64,000 nt of DNA, from the NCBI RefSeq assembly GCF_041260155.1, contig NC_091941.1:38264747-38328746 (forward strand), read 5' to 3'. Below the pieces are notes generated by a model. It saw only the letters and a program-made list of their open reading frames with translations. It was not told where the DNA came from and made no database searches. The position numbers and the translations under genes were made by a program. This document shows positions 62,530 through 64,000 of this stretch, piece by piece. The first letter of the stretch is position 1. Every line of letters starts with the position of its first letter. This DNA comes from Ptychodera flava (taxonomy: Eukaryota; Hemichordata; Enteropneusta; Ptychoderidae).

Positions 62530-63882
62530 TCAGATCAAGGAGTAAGTGGCGCTGAATCCTTGGAAACTGAGAGAGAAATCCGAGTAGAGACTCAACATGA
62601 TTGTATTATCAATGGATTCATGCGTCTCTCCTTGTAGAGTTCCGGCACAGTACCTGTAAGTCAATGATGAAAAAAGTTATAAACTTGGCCATTGTGAACG
62701 AGAGACGACGTTTTTCAAAGAAGTTGAAGCTACAACTATTCGTTCATCTTTTTTATTCAATGGTGCAGTGAAGTGAAGTGTAGTGTAGTCTGTTGGAACT
62801 TTACATCTCTTTGCCAATGCAATATAGGCGGAAATATAGGTCAAAGAGTAAACATATACTGGTAGAGCTGACTTACGTTAACATACACATGTCGAGGTAG
62901 ACTTCTTTCCGGACTTCAAATCGGTCGTAGATACAGTTGGAACCACCGCTTTCTATATAGAAAACGTCGAACTTAAGAGATATTCGGGAACCAGGTGGTG
63001 CCTACAAACGGTAGTTTATTGTAGGTTAGTTATGATGTACGTGTACTCCATGGAGAGATATTTAGTCTTTGCGTGCACATTCATTATGTATACACGCATT
63101 CATGTGTATGTACACATGTGCATGATGCATACACATATACACGTACACACATTCATACACATGCACACATACATACATACACACATACACACACATACAT
63201 ACATAAATACATAAATACATACATACATACATACATACATACATACATACATACATACATACATACATACATACATACATAAATACATACATACATACAC
63301 ACACACGTACGTACGTACCGATAGTATATTACGTTAAAAAGAATATGACAGTGTATGTTTTAGGTTATTCGCACATCGGAAATGTAATTCAAACTTTTTT
63401 CAACCATTCTCACTTATAAATCTCACATAATTCACAGTTCCAATTAAGATATTCAATTACCTCATCGTGAATATTACAAGAAATTCAAAATGTCTACCGT
63501 TTTCTTTTTGAATTACATAAAGTAAAAATCAAACTTTTGAGTTTCACACAAAGCTTTGTTCCTCGATGGGTCAAAATAGCCTAGTGAAGAATTTTTATAC
63601 ATTGAGAGTTCGAGACTACTGTATAATCTTGTTTAAATGAAGGGATGGCCGGCAATTAGATGGCCAGAAACAATCATTTTCTTACAAGCTACGTAGTATT
63701 CTTGACTTGACCATTCGGGGAAATTCCTGTGTAGCATAATTGACATGTTTTAGAATGAATGATAAGAGATAGTCAATTTACTTGTAACAGCCAATGACAC
63801 TCTTGATTGTTTCCATAGTTACCAGGGTAGTTTAGTGACGTCACGGTACCTGTCGACGTCACTGTTATCTTGCCACCACACA
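62530..63882 (-). CDS. Tandem paralogue of the astacin gene, last three (CUB) exons; continues off the right edge
   Basis: Exons 63882-63782, 63001-62877 and 62653-62530 match the last three exons of the 41.8-55.0 kb gene in length (101, 125, 124 nt), phase and sequence; they include [24 protein letters not shown] and the terminal [10 protein letters not shown] before a TGA stop. Together they encode one CUB domain with its expected cysteines. Protease and EGF exons should lie beyond position 64000. Introns flanking the exons can also be aligned with those of the first copy (for example the AATGAATGATAAGA stretch just after the first CUB exon). Same strand, head to tail: a tandem duplication. 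Confidence 0.88.
63070..63312. repeat. (CATA)n microsatellite
   Basis: CATA/CACA repeats in the intron between the two CUB exons of the partial astacin paralogue. Its opposite-strand counterpart (GTAT)n sits near the equivalent intron of the first copy. Confidence 0.95.
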
Positions 63883-64000
63883 CTAGTAAACGGGAAAAAA
63901 GGGAATCAGGACGCATATATCGTGGGCAAAACAAAGCTAACTTGGTTAGAATTTTGACATATAGTGTACCAAGGTCAACCTCGATGTATAATTTCAAAGA

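Overview
The window looks like nuclear DNA of a marine invertebrate animal. Genes have many small exons with GT-AG introns, the DNA is AT-rich, there are long (AT)n, (GA)n and (GTAT)n microsatellites, and small non-autonomous DNA transposons are dense, including elements built like the 'pearl' (Helentron-related) elements described from bivalves. Both large genes are metazoan in type: an astacin-EGF-CUB metalloprotease and a single-pass membrane protein. The phylum cannot be fixed from the sequence alone.

Layout. 1-5.2 kb holds repeat elements only. About 7.1-25.9 kb (minus strand) is the main feature: a gene I could assemble by hand into 18 coding exons, all joined in frame, for a protein of about 2515 residues. 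It has a signal peptide, twelve lamin-tail-domain (LTD)-like repeats, an unrecognised membrane-proximal region, one transmembrane helix and a short cytoplasmic tail ending in an NPVY motif. The first 5 repeats and part of the sixth lie in one 3.2-kb exon without introns; the later repeats are cut by introns at differing places. 26-31.5 kb is intergenic with a foldback MITE and a long (AT)n tract. 31.6-34.0 kb probably holds a small two-exon minus-strand gene (96 residues, not recognised). 34-41.7 kb is mostly repeats, with a few weak candidate exons.

41.8-55.0 kb (minus strand) is a complete ten-exon astacin gene (434 residues: signal peptide, aspartate-switch propeptide, zinc protease domain, EGF, CUB). 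62.5-63.9 kb (minus strand) holds the last three (CUB) exons of a tandem paralogue that runs off the right edge; even its intron sequence can be aligned with that of the first copy, so the duplication looks fairly recent.

Mobile DNA: five pearl-like 3' ends with terminal hairpins, three of them following tandem arrays of about 150 bp; three Mutator-type MITEs with 9-10 bp target duplications, one nested in a foldback element; four 1.1-1.4 kb elements with TAA-type flanks; a foldback family with TTAA flanks; and one 5'-truncated LINE. The two large genes show no obvious functional link; both encode secretory-pathway products.
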